Assembly: GCA_964515915.1 (NCBI GenBank)
Contig: CAZEXM010000054.1
Location: forward strand, 1 to 16,632
Length of the DNA: 16,632 nucleotides
Source of the DNA: JAHOYW01 sp964515915
GTDB taxonomy: Bacteria > Verrucomicrobiota > Lentisphaeria > Victivallales > Victivallaceae
Direction: 5' to 3'
Shown one piece after another: positions 14,357 through 16,632 of this stretch. A program made the position numbers and the translations under genes. Positions within the stretch are counted from its first letter, which is position 1. The number at the start of each line of letters is the position of its first letter. A model generated the notes under the pieces. The model was given only the letters and a program-made list of their open reading frames with translations. It was not told the DNA's origin and did not search any database.

Positions 14357-14379
14357 GTTTTTCGAACAAGCTGAAAAAC
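14357..14379 (-). terminator. Possible hairpin terminator of the minus-strand cassette
   Basis: GTTTTTC (14357-14363) and GAAAAAC (14373-14379) form a perfect 7-bp stem with a 9-base loop, about 12 bp past the stop of the last minus-strand gene. No clear T run follows on the minus strand, so it may be only an end-stabilising hairpin. Confidence 0.3.
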
Positions 14380-14391
14380 CAATAATATTTT

Positions 14392-14760
14392 TCAGTCAGC
14401 AACGAGTTCAGGAGCGGCTTTGTCCAGTTCATCCTGCGCCTTGTCGTCCAAGTCCTTAAGATCATTCCAGTGCTCTTCTGTTTTATCTTTTATGTCCTCG
14501 TATTTCTCTTTGCTGTTTTGATAGATTTCATCGCTTTGTTCCAAAGTGTCGCTTGCCTTGTCTTTGAGGCTGAAGATTTTCTCTTTGAGCTCGTCGTAGG
14601 AATATCCGGCATCGTCAAGTACGGGTTTGAGAAAAAGGAAAAAAACTATCGCCGAGACGGCGATAATAATGATTAAACATCCAAGGGAAAAGCCACAGGA
14701 ATTACCTGTTTTTTGAGAATCCGGATCTTTTTTAGACTTATTGCTTTTTTCGTCAGCCAT
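14392..14760 (-). CDS. Single-pass membrane protein with charged helical tail
   Basis: A 122-residue hypothetical protein. Residues 1-23 are polar and basic, without signal-peptide character. Residues about 25-46 form one strong transmembrane helix (LGCLIIIIAVSAIVFFLFL). The rest is a highly charged, Lys/Glu/Asp-rich helix with probable coiled-coil character (DELKEKIFSLKDKASDTLEQ and onward). By charge the N-terminus should be cytoplasmic and the helical tail outside the membrane. It is the last gene of the regulator cassette, starting 8 bp after the small XRE gene's stop. GAGG of that upstream gene's end may serve as ribosome site, at a rather long distance. Family not recognised. Confidence 0.65.
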   Translation of the reverse strand: MADEKSNKSKKDPDSQKTGNSCGFSLGCLIIIIAVSAIVFFLFLKPVLDDAGYSYDELKEKIFSLKDKASDTLEQSDEIYQNSKEKYEDIKDKTEEHWNDLKDLDDKAQDELDKAAPELVAD

Positions 14761-14768
14761 AGCAGGAT

Positions 14769-15086
14769 TTATTCCTCACGGGGAAGCGAAAATTCTCCAG
14801 TTTCAATATTAAAATTGCACAAATGCTCGACCGCAGTGTCATAAAACTCCACATAATCCTCGAGAAGCGAACTATTAACCCCTAATCCTTTGGCGAGTTT
14901 GCGCAGTGTAGCATTTTGCGGATAACGTTTATGGCATTCATAAGCCGAAATTGAATTTCTTGAAACACCACTTTTGAGACAGAATTTGTTCTGAGTGAGG
15001 TTTTTACTTTTGCGCAAAGACTCCAAACGTTTTCCGAACCTGGTAAAACTAGTCACTGCGAACAACGCAATAATGTCAGCTTCCAT
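14769..15086 (-). CDS. Small XRE-family HTH regulator
   Basis: A 105-residue protein. Residues about 17-72 form a Cro/CI-type helix-turn-helix: FGKRLESLRKSKNLTQNKF, then the second helix and recognition helix SGVSRNSISAYECHKRYP, then ATLRKLAKGLGV. The remaining 30 residues are acidic and unassigned. The hydrophobic first 12 residues (MEADIIALFAVT) are unusual for the family. A start further in is possible, but no other in-frame start codon with a ribosome site is evident. A purine-rich AGAGAG sits about 10 bp ahead of the ATG. It lies 60 bp after the larger regulator and 8 bp before the membrane-protein gene, consistent with one operon. Confidence 0.8.
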   Translation of the reverse strand: MEADIIALFAVTSFTRFGKRLESLRKSKNLTQNKFCLKSGVSRNSISAYECHKRYPQNATLRKLAKGLGVNSSLLEDYVEFYDTAVEHLCNFNIETGEFSLPREE

Positions 15087-15147
15087 TAGTAACAGCTCTC
15101 TTTAAATTTATGAACATAATATCTGTCCAATATATTGTGAAGAGCAA

Positions 15148-16101
15148 TTACAAATTGCTTATGATTACCTTTAAAACCTTACGCACCCATTCGATATCGC
15201 CCGGTTCAAGCTTGTGCTGCTCACTCGAACCAACAAAAGGATTTAAAGACACACATTCCCCATCGCGGACAAATGCCTTAAGCTGTAATTTATCATTATT
15301 TTTTGATTTTGCAATTACAGTATCATTTGTTTCCGGAAAGTTTTTCAAAGCAACAATCAGGCTCACCGAACCGGGAAGCGGGGGATTAAAATTATTGCCG
15401 GAATCAGTGATAGCGAAAACATCATCGTTATTTATCGTGTCATCCATGCTCTGCGCCGAAATAACCTGATCGTAATTACGCCAGACGAAGTTCTTAATAT
15501 CTTCCAGCGCCGGATTAAATTTACGCATATTTTCAGTTGAAAGCACTGGAATTTGTGCAGGAAACGTATTAGGAGTTCCATAAGAGGCGAGCTGTTCATG
15601 GACGCCTTCGCTTAAAGAATCGGAATTGTACAATGACAAATCGTTGAGCAATTGCTGTATATCGGCATCGTCAAAGTCAAGAACTTTCGCAAGAGTCATT
15701 ATTTGTTCATTGGACGGGGTCACTGTCGAACATGTTTCCAGAATGCGTAATTCCGCAACGGGAATTTTACTCAAACTGGACAATTTTGCCAGAGACAGAC
15801 GACGTCCCTTTCTGGCACTTTTAATAAATTCATTCACCGGCGAACGCAATTCATGCATGCCGGAACGAATTCGCGCTAATAAATCACGCATAATGAAAAT
15901 CTGATTGCGGCTGCAATTTAATAACTGGAATATCTTGTCTAAATGGACTGCGGCCGGAGCCGTCTTGCCATTAAGCATTTGTGATACCGCAGATGTGGAA
16001 ATTTGCAGATGCTGAGCCAAATCAAGTTGCCTTAAGCCAGCTGCCTGTAAACCACTTTTAATTAATTTGCCCAATTTTAATTTTAATGATACTGAAGTCA
16101 T
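15148..16101 (-). CDS. Two-HTH regulator with S24/LexA-like C-terminal domain
   Basis: A 317-residue predicted repressor. The first XRE-type HTH spans about residues 9-63 (RQLDLAQHLQISTSAVSQML, then GKTAPAAVHLDKIFQLL). A second, weaker HTH-like segment spans about 92-147 (GRRLSLAKLSSLSKIPVAEL). The C-terminal 130 residues resemble the S24 fold of LexA/CI-type repressors. SAQSMDDTINNDDVFAI (215-231) matches the VxGDSMxPxixxGDxVxV block with Ser218 in the nucleophile place. NDTVIAKSKNNDKLQLKAF places Lys275 where the general base is expected, and SLNPF follows. The Ser-Lys gap of 57 is longer than in LexA. I see no obvious Ala-Gly cleavage site. AAGGA is 6 bp ahead of the ATG. The promoter region holds a dyad suited to autoregulation. 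Confidence 0.75.
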   Translation of the reverse strand: MTSVSLKLKLGKLIKSGLQAAGLRQLDLAQHLQISTSAVSQMLNGKTAPAAVHLDKIFQLLNCSRNQIFIMRDLLARIRSGMHELRSPVNEFIKSARKGRRLSLAKLSSLSKIPVAELRILETCSTVTPSNEQIMTLAKVLDFDDADIQQLLNDLSLYNSDSLSEGVHEQLASYGTPNTFPAQIPVLSTENMRKFNPALEDIKNFVWRNYDQVISAQSMDDTINNDDVFAITDSGNNFNPPLPGSVSLIVALKNFPETNDTVIAKSKNNDKLQLKAFVRDGECVSLNPFVGSSEQHKLEPGDIEWVRKVLKVIISNL

Positions 16102-16139
16102 TTATATTCCTTACTATCTTAAAGTTAAAGCACAAAGTA

Positions 16140-16167
16140 ACTATACTTAAGCTTTTACTTAAAAGCT
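16140..16167 (-). promoter_or_regulatory. Promoter with probable autoregulatory operator
   Basis: On the minus strand a -10-like TATAGT occupies 16145-16140, about 40 bp before the regulator's ATG. Directly upstream, AGCTTTT (16150-16156) and AAAAGCT (16161-16167) form a perfect 7-bp dyad with a 4-bp spacer, covering the spacer/-35 zone. ACTTAA recurs at 16145 and 16157, and again further out near 16226 and 16304. A dyad placed to block RNA polymerase is the usual arrangement of XRE/CI-type autoregulation. No good -35 hexamer is seen. Confidence 0.45.
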
Positions 16168-16409
16168 AGTCTTTTTCTAAAAAAATCTCAGTTTCTTTTT
16201 TCGAATCAATTGCTATTCAGATGCTACTTAATCGCAGGCAACACCAAGCCTGCCATCATTATTCAAAAATATGTCCTTTATGTTAAAAAAATTATTAAGG
16301 ATATACTTAACGACAATTATTATCTTATATTTGATAATAATTCTGACGATTTCTCAAAAATAAAAAATCTCATTACAAGTGTGCTGCTTTATTTAAAATA
16401 AATACCTTC
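16168..16409. other. AT-rich non-coding stretch
   Basis: I see no gene here. A plus-strand frame starting at a TTG (16210) runs 63 codons but has no ribosome site and a composition expected from AT-rich DNA. Two further ACTTAA hexamers (near 16226 and 16304) may be outlying regulator sites. Base composition shifts sharply to GC-rich palindromes at about 16415. Confidence 0.4.
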
Positions 16410-16418
16410 ATGCCAAAC

Positions 16419-16627
16419 GCGCGGGAATGTTTTAATCCCGCGCCTTACACTGACGCGACCGACAAAACTAAAAAAAGGCGGATGCAACGCCTCCGTGATC
16501 CAGCGGCGGAACACGCTGGTCGAGCATCTCCAATGCTCGAAATTATGCGCAACTTGTTGCGCCTTAACAAATACCTTTCTCGAAAAGCGATATTCTCTAA
16601 AATGAGCAAAGCGAATTTTTAGAGAAT
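16419..16627. repeat. Array of six consecutive, different hairpins
   Basis: Six inverted repeats follow one another with little between them. 1: GCGCGGGA/TCCCGCGC (16419-16426/16436-16443). 2: AGGCG/CGCCT (16476-16480/16488-16492). 3: CCAGCG/CGCTGG (16500-16505/16514-16519), extendable by GA/TC over a bulge. 4: TCGAGCAT/ATGCTCGA (16520-16527/16533-16540), directly abutting the third. 5: GCGCAA/TTGCGC (16547-16552/16557-16562). 6: ATTCTCTAAAA/TTTTAGAGAAT (16592-16602/16617-16627). The stems differ in sequence, so this is not a CRISPR or simple tandem array. It could be a patchwork of REP-like elements or one structured element continuing past the window edge. The reading frame crossing it (16410-16622) is read as chance. 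Confidence 0.6.
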
Positions 16628-16632
16628 GTTGA

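Noticed and set aside
15110..15469. 119-codon plus-strand frame antisense to the S24-like regulator
   Set aside because: No ribosome site or motif; the opposite strand encodes a clear HTH/S24-like protein.
16210..16401. 63-codon plus-strand frame starting at TTG
   Set aside because: No ribosome site, composition expected of AT-rich DNA, no recognisable motif; it also contains regulator-site-like ACTTAA hexamers.
16410..16622. 70-codon plus-strand frame at the right edge
   Set aside because: It is made up almost wholly of the hairpin array, so residues follow from palindromes rather than coding selection, and no ribosome site precedes it.
16419..16627. CRISPR array
   Set aside because: The palindromic units differ in sequence and length and there are no uniform spacers or cas genes.

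Overview
The window looks like a chromosomal segment of a Gram-negative-type bacterium, most plausibly from the PVC group (Lentisphaerota or relatives). This is inference from gene style: myxobacteria/PVC-type Hanks kinase, EF-G-like GTPase, surface-repeat protein, and GC-rich palindromes in AT-rich gaps. No rRNA or marker gene confirms it. Coding DNA is of medium GC; the non-coding gaps are AT-rich with islands of perfect palindromes.

Layout. (1) 1-1040: no intact gene. It holds an internally deleted insertion sequence (378-958) with 22-bp terminal inverted repeats around a transposase remnant. (2) 1041-6493, plus strand: two tandem paralogous ArnT/PMT-type membrane glycosyltransferases with overlapping stop/start codons, a PmtA-like phospholipid N-methyltransferase starting at TTG, and a ComM/YifB AAA+ ATPase. 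The first three suggest an envelope or lipid modification operon. (3) 6494-7676: a terminator, a minus-strand secreted surface-repeat protein with a Cys/Lys-rich tail, and a tRNA-Gln(CTG) with its own sigma70-like promoter. (4) 7677-9083, plus strand: nrdR followed 3 bp later by an uncharacterised protein with a second ATP-cone-like domain. (5) 9084-9346: palindrome cluster and short tandem repeats. (6) 9347-14135: a minus-strand Hanks-type Ser/Thr kinase with a small four-helix membrane protein, a minus-strand EF-G-like GTPase, and a divergent plus-strand PP2C phosphatase. (7) 14136-14391: palindromic repeats. (8) 14392-16101, minus strand: a two-HTH S24-like regulator, a small XRE regulator and a single-pass membrane coiled-coil protein. 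(9) 16102-16632: a probable autoregulatory operator, a featureless AT-rich stretch, then a dense array of six different hairpins running to the window edge.

The strongest candidate for a functional system is the kinase / EF-G-like GTPase / PP2C phosphatase neighbourhood, which suggests reversible phosphorylation of a translation factor. Second is the pairing of NrdR with a second ATP-cone protein. Third is the regulator/regulator/membrane-protein cassette beside the hairpin array. All functional links are inferred from sequence motifs and gene order only.
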